Of a stretch of 64,000 nucleotides of DNA, positions 16,930-25,358 are shown piece after piece. How positions within the stretch are numbered: the first letter of the stretch is position 1; every line of letters starts with the position of its first letter. Where the stretch lies: the NCBI RefSeq assembly GCF_900583165.1, contig NZ_UTKY01000122.1, positions 119,102 through 183,101 of the forward strand, read 5' to 3'. A model generated the notes under the pieces. It had not been told where the DNA came from and did not search any database. It saw only the letters and a program-made list of their open reading frames with translations. The position numbers were made by a program, and so were the translations under genes. This stretch comes from Pseudomonas viridiflava (GTDB taxonomy: Bacteria > Pseudomonadota > Gammaproteobacteria > Pseudomonadales > Pseudomonadaceae).

Positions 16930-17946
16930 GTGCGTCTGCAGCTCACCGTTATTGATCAAACACCCATACACGGCGATCGCCCGTATGCCAAAGCGGCGCA
17001 GTCGTCTGTTGACTTGGCGCTGGCATGCGAAGGATATGGCTACCACCGATATTGGTTGGCCGAACACCACAACAGCATTCAGTTCGCCGGCCCCGCTCCC
17101 GAAATCCTACTGACGCGTATTGCCAGCGCGACGCAGCGCATGCGCGTAGGCAGCGGTGGCGTGATGCTGACCCATTACAGCCCCTACAAAGTGGCCGAAA
17201 GTTTCGCGCTATTGGGCAGCCTGTTTCCTGGCCGAATAGACTTAGGCATAGGGCGAGCCCCTGGAGGAAGCCAGCTGACCTCAATGGCGCTCGCGGAACC
17301 GGCTGAAATGTCGCACACGGATCACTTTCCGCGACAGGCCGCTGAACTTTGTGCCTTTCTCAGAGGAAATCTGCCTAACGCTCACCCATACGCTGCGTTG
17401 CAGCAGCCTGTCCCAGCAGAAGCTTTACCGTCCCTGTGGATGCTTGGTTCGGGTGGGGGTAGCTCAGCGTTGGCCGGGCGGCTGGGCATGGGCCTGGCGC
17501 TGGCCAGGTTTATCGCGCCTCGGTCCTGCTCCCCCGCAATTTTCGGCCACCACACCCGAGCGCTCGAAGAGTCCGGCCACCGCACCAAGGCGCAACGCTT
17601 GTTGGCGCTGGCGGTTGTGTGTGCGCAAACCGATGACCAAGCACGGTTGATCGCCAGTACCGCCGCCTATCGCAAAATGATGTCCGGCTGTGGCCCTCGC
17701 GAGCCCTTGCTAAGTCCCGAGCAGGTACGCGAGCGGTATGTACAGATGAATCCAAGCGATCGCACCAAGTACGATATGACGCTAGACGATATGGTGGTTG
17801 GCTCCCCAGAGACCTGCCGGAACGTAATACATGCGCTGGCCAAGGAATTTGGCTGCGAAGAGGTCGGTATCGTTACAGTTACATACCGATTCAGCGACCG
17901 CCTGGAGAGCTATCGCCTGCTCGCTAATGCGATCACACAGTATTGA
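16930..17946 (+). CDS. Luciferase-like (LLM) flavin-dependent monooxygenase
   Basis: About 338 residues from GTG 16930, chosen because GGAG lies seven bases upstream. Bacterial-luciferase fold: LALACEGYGYHRYWLAEHHN (about 30-49), then RMRVGSGGVMLTHYSPYKVAE and LFPGRIDLGIGRAPGG (about 95-110), typical of the MsnO8/YhbW-like subgroup, ending with DDMVVGSPETCRNVIHALAK. Such proteins use reduced FMN; the substrate is unknown and no flavin reductase is adjacent, although one exists at 26703. No obvious link to the upstream dehydrogenases beyond being downstream of them. Confidence 0.88.
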   Translation: MRLQLTVIDQTPIHGDRPYAKAAQSSVDLALACEGYGYHRYWLAEHHNSIQFAGPAPEILLTRIASATQRMRVGSGGVMLTHYSPYKVAESFALLGSLFPGRIDLGIGRAPGGSQLTSMALAEPAEMSHTDHFPRQAAELCAFLRGNLPNAHPYAALQQPVPAEALPSLWMLGSGGGSSALAGRLGMGLALARFIAPRSCSPAIFGHHTRALEESGHRTKAQRLLALAVVCAQTDDQARLIASTAAYRKMMSGCGPREPLLSPEQVRERYVQMNPSDRTKYDMTLDDMVVGSPETCRNVIHALAKEFGCEEVGIVTVTYRFSDRLESYRLLANAITQY

Positions 17947-18068
17947 ATTTCGGCCCACACCTCTTGAAAGTCGTGGCCGGCATCGCGGCCGGTACCGGGG
18001 GTCGCACTAGACAAATTACCGCAGACGCTTAAAAAGCCACCCGCTTAACGACTGTTCAAACCAGGCAG

Positions 18069-18473
18069 TTACGGAGTGCTGGCATATTCAAGTTCGCTGA
18101 CCTGATCCATCCAATCCACAACTTCGCCGTCCAGCACTTCGGCAATTGCAATGTGACTCATGCTGGTAGTCGCGGTCGCGCCGTGCCAATGCTTTACGTT
18201 GGGAGCAATCCAAACGGTGTCCCCGGGCATGATAGTACGCACCGGTTTCTTCCACTCTTGAACCCAGCCGCAACCTGCGGTAACCAGTAGCATCTGCCCC
18301 AGTGGATGTGTGTGCCACGCTGTCCTAGCCCCCGGTTCGAAGGTGACTGTGGCACCGCTGATCCTGGACGGTTCAGTGCCTTTGAATGGTGCGTCAACGC
18401 GCACGGTACCCGTGAAATAATCAGCCGGGCCTTTCACTGAAGGTTGCGCGCCGTTTGGGGTAACAGTCAGCAT
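18069..18473 (-). CDS. Cupin-domain protein, cytoplasmic paralogue of the one at 38083
   Basis: 134 residues from ATG 18473, selected because GGAG lies six bases upstream; longer in-frame starts lack one. A single cupin with metal-ligand motif 1 WHTHPLGQMLLV (about 50-61) and motif 2 with KHWHGA (about 90-95). Close in sequence to the secreted cupin at 38083 (shared TFEPGARTAWHTHPLGQ, SHIAIAEVLDG versus SHIAIAEALDG), but without a signal peptide. The family includes (R)-mandelonitrile lyase-like and quercetinase-like proteins; activity unknown. Transcribed divergently from the MFS exporter at 19029. Confidence 0.85.
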   Translation of the reverse strand: MLTVTPNGAQPSVKGPADYFTGTVRVDAPFKGTEPSRISGATVTFEPGARTAWHTHPLGQMLLVTAGCGWVQEWKKPVRTIMPGDTVWIAPNVKHWHGATATTSMSHIAIAEVLDGEVVDWMDQVSELEYASTP

Positions 18474-18570
18474 ATGAAACTCCATGATGTTTGGGGCAAG
18501 CACCGCAATCGAGTGATATATGGCCGTGTCTTTTAAACACCCACGTCACGCAACGGTAGAGGTCCTGATC

Positions 18571-18597
18571 ACTCTATCGGTCAGGTGCTGATAGAGT
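18571..18597. repeat. Perfect inverted repeat with tetO1-like half-sites
   Basis: ACTCTATC (18571-18578) and GATAGAGT (18590-18597) are separated by 11 bases. The half-sites equal those of the Tn10 tetO1 operator, where the spacer is 3 bases. No TetR-family gene is nearby, so this may be an operator for another dimer or a hairpin. It lies in the cupin-MFS divergent region. Confidence 0.5.
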
Positions 18598-18745
18598 TAG
18601 CCCCTAAATCGGCAAAGACCTTTGAAACACACTCATCAATCCAGAACGTGTGCCTTGGGTCGTGTATCAACGCCCGCCACGTGTTGCGTATCGCCCCTAA
18701 ACCCCGCCAAGAATGGATATAAATCGCCGGTGCGAACGCTCTCAT
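18581..18745 (-). CDS. Possible 54-codon ORF of unknown function
   Basis: An open frame from ATG 18745 to TGA 18581 encodes a Trp/Arg-containing peptide that includes AIRNTWRALIHDPRH and WIDECVSKVFADLG. The composition reads like real protein more than noise, but there is no good ribosome binding site, and the stop codon lies in the loop of the inverted repeat at 18571-18597. It may be the C-terminal remnant of a lost gene. The rest of the divergent stretch 18474-19028 holds nothing else that I can support. Confidence 0.25.
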   Translation of the reverse strand: MRAFAPAIYIHSWRGLGAIRNTWRALIHDPRHTFWIDECVSKVFADLGANSIST

Positions 18746-19028
18746 ACCAATGTTGATTCATGAACCCCATTCAGTGGTTTCATCGCCTCAGGCAGACTAA
18801 TCAAGGCAAGATTCATCTCGTATGATTTAACGGTAGGTATCGGCACGCAAACCTATTGATGCCGAACTCGTTAGTGCGATCAACCGGCACCTGACGCGCA
18901 AAAAGCGACTTTCAGACCTACACGTTCATTTCTTCAACTGGCTCGCCGCACGGGTTAGTACAGTGCTGGTGACAGTGCCGAGAACCTGCTTTTGCATCGA
19001 GCATCGATAACCGAGAAACTGAATTTCT

Positions 19029-20453
19029 ATGTGCACTTGCTCCGACGCCAACCTCACTGCACGGCAAATTGCTGTGCTCATGATCATCCTGTGCAGCTAC
19101 TTAATGATCGTGCTGGATATATCCATTGTCATCACTGCCCTGCCCCGGCTGCGGCAAACGTTCGAGATGTCCATGGTCGGACTATCGTGGGTGCAAAATG
19201 CCTATACCTTGGCTTTCGGCGGCTTGTTGCTATTGGGGGCGCGCATGGGAGATATCCTCGGCCGACGCCGCATGTTCATTGTCGGCCTGGCGGTTTTCAC
19301 CGCAGCTTCTTTATTTGTTGCATTGGCACAAAGTGCAGAACTGTTGTTATCCGCTCGTGCGTTACAAGGTATCGGAGCAGCTATCCTGGCACCGTCAACT
19401 CTGGCCTTATTGCTGAGCAACTTTCCAGAAGGAAACCAGCGTACCCGTGCGATTTCCTACTACGGTGCTGCAGCTGGAATAGGTGCCAGTGTCGGTCTAT
19501 TACTCGGGGGGCTGTTGACCCAATGGCTGTCGTGGCGCGCGGGTTTTCTGATCAATTTACCCATTGGGATTACGTTGATACTGGGAGCCCGCCGCTACCT
19601 CAGTGAACCCCCTCTGCATTCCGGTAAATTCGATCTTTCGGGCGCTGTTCTCTCAACATTAGGTATGACCGCGCTGGTATTCGGCATCGTTGAGTCAACC
19701 ACGCTTGGCTGGACAGACCCGATCACCCTGGGCGCCATATTCGGCGGCCTGACATCGCTGGCAATGTTTATTGCCCATGAAGCCCGGGCCGAGCAGCCTA
19801 TCTTACCTCTGCATCTTTTCACTCATCGGATTCGCGCTGGCGCCTATGCAGCTCGGATGCTGCTTTTGGGTGGGTTGATCGGGTTCTGGTTTTTCACAAC
19901 TCAGTACCTTCAAGAGGTCCTGGGTTTCAGTGCCAGTAAAGCGGGTTTGGCGTTTCTCCCTACCACGCTTATGACACTGGCCGTTGCATTAACCGTTCCG
20001 TTTCTGACCAACCGTTTCGGAAACTTCAGGCTGTTGGCTGGAGGGGTCTCGTTCGCAATGGTCGGTATGATTTGGCTCAGTCGCGTCACAATCCACAGCC
20101 ACTATTTAGTGGATATTGCGCTGCCCATGGTTTTGATTGGCGTGGGCCAAGGTGCCAGCCTTAGTCCGTTGACTGCTGCAGGCATGGCCGATGTGGCCCC
20201 CCGCGATGCCGGCGCGGCATCCGGGTTGGTCAATGTCGCACACCAGTTGGGCGGTTCGCTCGGGCTGGGGCTTCTTAGCGTAGTATTCGCCCACGGGGCG
20301 GCATCGAATGTCGGCGCAACTGCCATTGCATCTGGTATCTCAGCAGCGTTCATCGGCAGCTGTGTAATGCTGGGACTTGCACTGATCGTCATTCTCACGC
20401 TGGTTATGATCCCGGCAACCGAAGCTTCTGGCCCAAACGCCACCCGCACCTAG
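19029..20453 (+). CDS. MFS exporter of the DHA2 (EmrB/QacA, 14-TM) family
   Basis: 474 residues with about 14 hydrophobic segments. DHA2 markers: LMIVLDISIVITALPRLRQ in helix 1, LGARMGDILGRRRMF (motif A, about 73-87) and RALQGIGAAILAPSTLALL (motif B, about 112-130). The family uses proton antiport to expel drugs and other amphiphiles at the inner membrane. No membrane-fusion partner (EmrA-type) is adjacent. Divergent from the cupin gene; a dyad at 18571-18597 may regulate it. It ends in a hairpin facing the convergent porin gene. Confidence 0.92.
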   Translation: MCTCSDANLTARQIAVLMIILCSYLMIVLDISIVITALPRLRQTFEMSMVGLSWVQNAYTLAFGGLLLLGARMGDILGRRRMFIVGLAVFTAASLFVALAQSAELLLSARALQGIGAAILAPSTLALLLSNFPEGNQRTRAISYYGAAAGIGASVGLLLGGLLTQWLSWRAGFLINLPIGITLILGARRYLSEPPLHSGKFDLSGAVLSTLGMTALVFGIVESTTLGWTDPITLGAIFGGLTSLAMFIAHEARAEQPILPLHLFTHRIRAGAYAARMLLLGGLIGFWFFTTQYLQEVLGFSASKAGLAFLPTTLMTLAVALTVPFLTNRFGNFRLLAGGVSFAMVGMIWLSRVTIHSHYLVDIALPMVLIGVGQGASLSPLTAAGMADVAPRDAGAASGLVNVAHQLGGSLGLGLLSVVFAHGAASNVGATAIASGISAAFIGSCVMLGLALIVILTLVMIPATEASGPNATRT

Positions 20454-20473
20454 GCATTTTCCTAGGTGGCGGG
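20443..20473. terminator. Hairpin between convergent MFS and OprD genes
   Basis: CCCGCACCTAGG and CCTAGGTGGCGGG pair around CATTTT with one bulged G; the MFS stop codon TAG lies inside the left arm. It probably serves as a bidirectional terminator, although no long T-run follows. Confidence 0.5.
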
Positions 20474-20481
20474 CGCACTCG

Positions 20482-21729
20482 TCAGAATATACTTATAGGG
20501 TATTCGACATACAGTCGCCATTCATTGAGTTCGGCACTATAGCCCGAATCGTTGCGCGTATTCCGATAAACCGAGTTACGCGCCTTGAAGGACAAATCTT
20601 TAGCTGCGCCGCTCTGAATGGTGTATTTGACTTGATTGAAAAACTCACTTTCTCGCGCTTCACCTCCGGCGCCAGCATCAATATCGTATCCGAATATATA
20701 AGCGATTCTCCATGTCAGCCCAGGTACACCATCGGCGGCGAAATCCCATTCATGATAGACCTGAATTGATTTTTCGTCCTTCTGGCTAAAATCGGCGTAA
20801 TAACCGTTCGCCAAATAGATAGTACTGCCGCCATCACCCAAATCGTATGCATATCCAACGTCACCGCTACTCTGCTCGTAGGACAACGAAAACGTGTGCC
20901 CGCTGTGCATGTACTTGGTGGCCAGACTCCAAATATTGTTGTTATCTCCTTGGATACCCTGTGCAAAAAATCTATCGGAGACGGTATCGCTAGCATATTT
21001 AGTACTGTACCAATTAAGGTCAAAATTTAACGCATCCTGTGCCGACAGAGGGAACGTATAGTTAACATTGACATAGCTCTTTTTATACACATCCTCGACA
21101 TCGGATAAATAAACAGCGCCGCTCAGACTGTCCGAAGCTTGATAACTTGCACCCAGCACATTGATCGACTTCAGCCGGGCACTGTCGCGTGCGCCAGACT
21201 GCATTGAGCTTTCGGCAGTAAAGCGACCTGCGTTCACCTCCAACCTATCGACTTCTCGACTCGTCAATAAAACCCCACTAAAATTCTGCGGCAGCAAACG
21301 CGAGTCGCCATAGTTCAGTACTGGCAAAGCCGGCATCTGATCGCCAAGACTCAGCGTCGTTTTAGAAATATTGAATTTCAACGCCGCGCCAAACTGCGAA
21401 GTATCATCAGCCCAGTGTTTGCGCTCGCCGGGAAACATATCCGGCTGCCCACCATCCAAGCGAACGCCTAACAGCCCGAAGGCATCCAACCCCACACCAA
21501 CCAAGCCTTTGGTAAAACCCGACTCGTAATGCCCGATGACCCCTTGAGCCCATGTATTTCGATCATACACGCCACGATTATAGTCTCTGCTCCAATAGGT
21601 ATTCCGCAGAAGAACATCTAACTTTCCGCCCTCTACAAACCCATTAGCATCAGACTGCTCCACAGCAAAGGCGCAACTTGCACAGCTTGCGAAAAAGGAC
21701 ACACCTAACAACCGCGAGCCGAACCCCAT
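20482..21729 (-). CDS. OprD-family outer-membrane porin
   Basis: 415 residues from ATG 21729, preceded by GGAG at eight bases. Signal peptide about 1-22 (LLGVSFFASCASCAFA), then an 18-strand OprD barrel: DVLLRNTYWSRDYN near the start, QGVIGHYESGFTKGLVGVGLDAFGLLG, and LPVLNYGDSRLLPQNFSGVLLT. OprD-type channels admit amino acids, peptides or aromatic acids. Followed on the same strand direction by the polar amino-acid ABC system upstream of it (21948-24959), 218 bp away, so it may pass the same substrate through the outer membrane. Confidence 0.93.
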   Translation of the reverse strand: MGFGSRLLGVSFFASCASCAFAVEQSDANGFVEGGKLDVLLRNTYWSRDYNRGVYDRNTWAQGVIGHYESGFTKGLVGVGLDAFGLLGVRLDGGQPDMFPGERKHWADDTSQFGAALKFNISKTTLSLGDQMPALPVLNYGDSRLLPQNFSGVLLTSREVDRLEVNAGRFTAESSMQSGARDSARLKSINVLGASYQASDSLSGAVYLSDVEDVYKKSYVNVNYTFPLSAQDALNFDLNWYSTKYASDTVSDRFFAQGIQGDNNNIWSLATKYMHSGHTFSLSYEQSSGDVGYAYDLGDGGSTIYLANGYYADFSQKDEKSIQVYHEWDFAADGVPGLTWRIAYIFGYDIDAGAGGEARESEFFNQVKYTIQSGAAKDLSFKARNSVYRNTRNDSGYSAELNEWRLYVEYPISIF

Positions 21730-21947
21730 GATACATCTCCGAATTAATTTAAGTATAGGCAGAGGCAGACAGGTATTTGGTGAGAGTTTTATAATTATTG
21801 ATTGAACACACAATGCTTAGTGATGCGCGATTGACGTTTCGCGCTCACCAAAAAATTCAAAAACTCTTAAAGTGTCAGCACATACAAATAAAGACAACCC
21901 GGACGGACAGCGACGTGCTTAGAATCAGTCACAACGTTAGCAGCGTT

Positions 21948-22715
21948 TTATTTTAAGTTCCCTCGCAAGAACTCACGCAAGCGCTCACTGCGCGGACTTA
22001 TCAATATATCGGATGGCGGACCCTCTTCTAATATCTCTCCCTGATGTAGAAACTGAACATGACTTGAAACATGGCGTGCAAACCCCATCTCATGGGTAAC
22101 GACTATCATGGTGCGACCCTCCTCGGCCAGCGCATGCATTACTTTGAGCACTTCACCGACCAGTTCCGGATCCAAAGCAGAAGTCGGTTCATCAAATAAC
22201 AAGACCTCGGGTTCCATCGCCAATGCTCTTGCAATGGCGACACGTTGCGATTGCCCACCAGAGAGTTCTGCTGGGTATTGCATATACACGCGTTCGTGCA
22301 ATCCGACCTTATTGAGAAAAAACTTGGCGCGTTCCTGCGCTTCTTTCTTGCCAATATTCATAGCCACAACGGGGGGCAACGCAACGTTTTGCAGCACGGT
22401 CAGGTGATTCCATAGATTGAAATGCTGGAATACCATAGATAGCTTAGTTCTGAGAAGTCGTAAGAATTTGTCGTCAGCTACGCGCATTCGCCCTAGACGG
22501 TCTGTCACCATCGGAATTTTCTGGCCATCGAAAAATAATGCACCGTCATCCGGTTGCTCCAGAAAATTGATGCATCGAAGGAATGTGCTTTTCCCGGAAC
22601 CACTGGAACCAATCAACGAGATGACATCTCCCGCCTTGGCTTTCAATGAAACCCCACGCAGAACCTTATGTTTAGCAAAACTTTTAGTAAAACTGTCAAC
22701 TTCTAATTTATACAT
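21948..22715 (-). CDS. Polar amino-acid ABC transporter, ATP-binding subunit (HisP/ArtP-like)
   Basis: 255 residues. Walker A IGSSGSGKST (about 35-44), signature LSGGQSQRVAIARALAMEP (about 150) and Walker B VLLFDEPTSALDPEL (about 172). The sequence MVFQHFNLWNHLTVLQNV is typical of the HisP/ArtP/OccP branch for basic and other polar amino acids or opines. It is the last gene of a binding protein-permease-permease-ATPase operon, seven bases after the second permease. Confidence 0.95.
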   Translation of the reverse strand: MYKLEVDSFTKSFAKHKVLRGVSLKAKAGDVISLIGSSGSGKSTFLRCINFLEQPDDGALFFDGQKIPMVTDRLGRMRVADDKFLRLLRTKLSMVFQHFNLWNHLTVLQNVALPPVVAMNIGKKEAQERAKFFLNKVGLHERVYMQYPAELSGGQSQRVAIARALAMEPEVLLFDEPTSALDPELVGEVLKVMHALAEEGRTMIVVTHEMGFARHVSSHVQFLHQGEILEEGPPSDILISPRSERLREFLRGNLK

Positions 22716-22722
22716 ATATCAC

Positions 22723-23436
22723 TCAATGCGCCCGTGGAAGATTTGACTTAAGCACATGGCGTTCAAACAACCGAAAACCACCAATAAGGGTCAGCGTTAC
22801 CGACAGATATATAACGGCGGCTATGCCATATGCGTAAAAAGCCTGATAGGTGTCCGAATTCACATCGCCTGCCACTTTCAGAAGGTCGGGCACTGTGACG
22901 GTGAACGCAATTGCTGTCGCGTGAAGCATTAAGATCACTTCGTTACTGTAGGCGGGTAACGCTCGTCGAAAGGCAGCTGGAATTAATATATTTTTATAAA
23001 TAGCCAGCTTGCTAAAACCATAAGCATTTGCTGCTTCGACCTCCCCCCTTGAAATTGATTTTATCGTGCCTGCCAACATTTCGGTCGTATAGGCCGTGGT
23101 ATTAAGCCCTAATGCGAGAATCGCACATTTGAACCCATCCTTGAAAAAGCCGTCTAGCCATGGGTGTGTTCGGACAAAATCCAATTGATAGACGCCGGAA
23201 TATATTATGAGCAACTGAATATAAAGCGGCGTCCCTCTAAATATATAAGTAAACAGCCAAACTGGGCCGTACACCCAGACGGAGCGATGACAGCGAAGTA
23301 TTGACAGAGGGAACGACAGAATCGCCCCCACTAACAACGACAATACCAACAACTCCATAGTCACCAGCAACCCGGAATAATTGAAACCGTCCCACCAGAG
23401 ATAAGCCTGCCAGTAGGTTTGCAGAATGTCGTTCAT
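22723..23436 (-). CDS. Polar amino-acid ABC transporter permease (HisM-like)
   Basis: 237 residues from ATG 23436, which overlaps the stop of the first permease (ATGA) and has GGGAGG upstream; the open frame extends further 5' but would run inside the other permease. Five membrane segments and the binding-protein-dependent permease EAA loop (EVEAANAYGFSKLAIYKNI, about 150-168). HisM/ArtM-like half of the channel. Confidence 0.94.
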   Translation of the reverse strand: MNDILQTYWQAYLWWDGFNYSGLLVTMELLVLSLLVGAILSFPLSILRCHRSVWVYGPVWLFTYIFRGTPLYIQLLIIYSGVYQLDFVRTHPWLDGFFKDGFKCAILALGLNTTAYTTEMLAGTIKSISRGEVEAANAYGFSKLAIYKNILIPAAFRRALPAYSNEVILMLHATAIAFTVTVPDLLKVAGDVNSDTYQAFYAYGIAAVIYLSVTLTLIGGFRLFERHVLKSNLPRAH

Positions 23437-24131
23437 ATGTCTGCCTCCCGAACCCCCAAGGAGTAGTGGTTTTTCAACCACCACAACACTAGTCCTGATA
23501 CGCCTGTAACTGCCAGATAGAACAACGCAGCGATACACAAATACGGAAGCATATGTCCTGAGCCCTTGCCTGCGTCTTGGGCGCCCTTGGTGATATCCGA
23601 GAGCCCCACCATGGAAACCAGCGCCGTGGCCTTAACCATCACAAGCCAATTGTTCGCGACGCCGGGCAAGGCAAAACGCATCAGTTGCGGAAATAAGATA
23701 AGGCGGAAGCTACTCCAGGCGGAAAAACCGTAAGACTTGGCGGCCTCTAGTTGCCCGGGGGCAACCGCTATGATTGCTCCGCGAAATGTCTCAGTAAAAT
23801 ATGCCCCATAAATGAGCCCAATCGCCACCACACCTGCAGAAAACGGATCAATATTAATCTGAGATAAACCGAACGAATCGGTAACACTGTTTAAGCCAAT
23901 TTGTAAACTGAAAAATATCAACAACATCAGCGCGATATCAGGCACTCCCCGAATGATCGTTGTGTAACAAGACGCCAGGCCGCCAAGTAGCCGACTCTTC
24001 GATTGTTTCGCAACGGCCATTAACAACCCTATAACTACTGAGATAGCCAAGGCGCTTAACGATAATTTTAAAGTAACAAACATACCGTCGATTAATAATT
24101 CACGGTAGCCTTCAGTCAAAATTGAGGTCAC
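23433..24131 (-). CDS. Polar amino-acid ABC transporter permease (HisQ-like)
   Basis: 232 residues with about five membrane segments and the EAA motif QLEAAKSYGFSAWSSFRLIL (about 130-149). Resembles HisQ/ArtQ/OccQ. Begins six bases after the binding-protein gene and overlaps the next permease by four bases, so the complex subunits are translationally coupled. Confidence 0.94.
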   Translation of the reverse strand: MTSILTEGYRELLIDGMFVTLKLSLSALAISVVIGLLMAVAKQSKSRLLGGLASCYTTIIRGVPDIALMLLIFFSLQIGLNSVTDSFGLSQINIDPFSAGVVAIGLIYGAYFTETFRGAIIAVAPGQLEAAKSYGFSAWSSFRLILFPQLMRFALPGVANNWLVMVKATALVSMVGLSDITKGAQDAGKGSGHMLPYLCIAALFYLAVTGVSGLVLWWLKNHYSLGVREADI

Positions 24132-24137
24132 TGATCA

Positions 24138-24959
24138 TTACTCGCCGTAGATATCGGTATTCGGTGGAAAATACTTATCTGTAATTCGCTTGTAGGTGCC
24201 GTCTGCATGCAACTCAGCAATCGCGCGATTGAGATTATCAAGGAGCGCTTGATTACCTTGATTAACAGCTATGGCGCTGTAACTGCGGCCAATCAAACTG
24301 TCTTCGATAGGTTTTCCGGCAAATTCATAGTCCACCCCTTTATCGGAGCTCAAAAAGCCGATCTGGGCCTGAATGCCGGCGACGATTGCTCCATCGAGGC
24401 GCCCAGTCATCAAGTCGTTGTAAACGAGATCCTGATCACGGTAAGAAACCACCTCGACGCCTTCAACCGCCCAACGCTTCTTGGCAAATTTCTCGTTTAT
24501 GGTGCCCTGCTCGACACCGATTCTCTTACCTGCCAGCGCTTTTCCCGAAGCCATGGCGTCATCAGGGATCAATTTCGCCCCCTTGCGGGCCAAAAGCCTT
24601 GTTCCACCGCTATATACCTTGTCGCTGAATGCCACTTGCTTCAATCGGTCATCGGTGACAGCGACCGACGCAATAAACGCATCGAACTTACGAGCCTTCA
24701 GGGCGGGTGTCATGCTGGAAAACTCGATGTCCTGCCATTGGCAGACCCGCTTGAGCTTTTCGCAAATTGCATTACCCAAATCAATTTCAAACCCGGTCAT
24801 TTTTCCGTCGGAGCCCAGATATTCGAAAGGTGGATACCCCAATGCCGTTCCGAACCGAAGGGGCGGGGTCGCAACTGGAGCGTCAGCGGCATCAACACCA
24901 ATAGACACCAGCAAAAACGCAAAGCCGGACACCAATACTCGCCCTATACGCTTGTTCAT
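24138..24959 (-). CDS. Periplasmic polar amino-acid binding protein (SBP_bac_3)
   Basis: 273 residues with a signal peptide (about 1-24, VLVSGFAFLLVSIGVDA). The SBP family 3 pattern is clear: LRFGTALGYPPFEYLGSDGK (about 33-52), TGFEIDLGNAICEKLKR, then DAFIASVAVTDDRLKQVAFS and LAGKRIGVEQGTINEKFA. Closest in character to lysine/arginine/ornithine- or opine-binding proteins; the exact ligand cannot be read. GAGG lies before the start. First gene of the transporter operon, divergent from the monooxygenase at 25359. Confidence 0.93.
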   Translation of the reverse strand: MNKRIGRVLVSGFAFLLVSIGVDAADAPVATPPLRFGTALGYPPFEYLGSDGKMTGFEIDLGNAICEKLKRVCQWQDIEFSSMTPALKARKFDAFIASVAVTDDRLKQVAFSDKVYSGGTRLLARKGAKLIPDDAMASGKALAGKRIGVEQGTINEKFAKKRWAVEGVEVVSYRDQDLVYNDLMTGRLDGAIVAGIQAQIGFLSSDKGVDYEFAGKPIEDSLIGRSYSAIAVNQGNQALLDNLNRAIAELHADGTYKRITDKYFPPNTDIYGE

Positions 24960-25358
24960 TGTGCATTCCTCAAACCGGATGTTATGGAGGGGACGCTGGT
25001 TCTTAAGCAGCCTTAAAGGGCAAAAAATAAGACATCAGAGACCCAAATCAAAACTCTTAAATCCAATATGTGGCTTCAGAGATCCTACTTTGAATAGGCA
25101 AATCCCATGCCTGATTCTAGAAATGTCCACGCACACCGCCCGATCCGCGCATTTGAGCTGAGTCAAACAACCATTGATCGGTTGAAAATTTTCAAAAATG
25201 CACCAAAAAGGAACGATGACGCACCGACATGAATCATTAGTGTATTTTTATGAGACACCATTGACTCTTTTTTTGACGTTGCATAAGGTTGCGTTTCCTC
25301 ACGCAGCTCTTTGAACAAACAAAGGAGCGGCGAGCAGCCCTCAGCAAGTAGGTAAATC
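24960..25358. other. Divergent intergenic region with a palindrome
   Basis: Between the amino-acid transporter and the SnaA/NtaA-type monooxygenase. A perfect 14-bp palindrome TTGAAAATTTTCAA lies at 25182-25195 and could be an operator. The rest is AT-rich; no gene was found. Confidence 0.4.
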
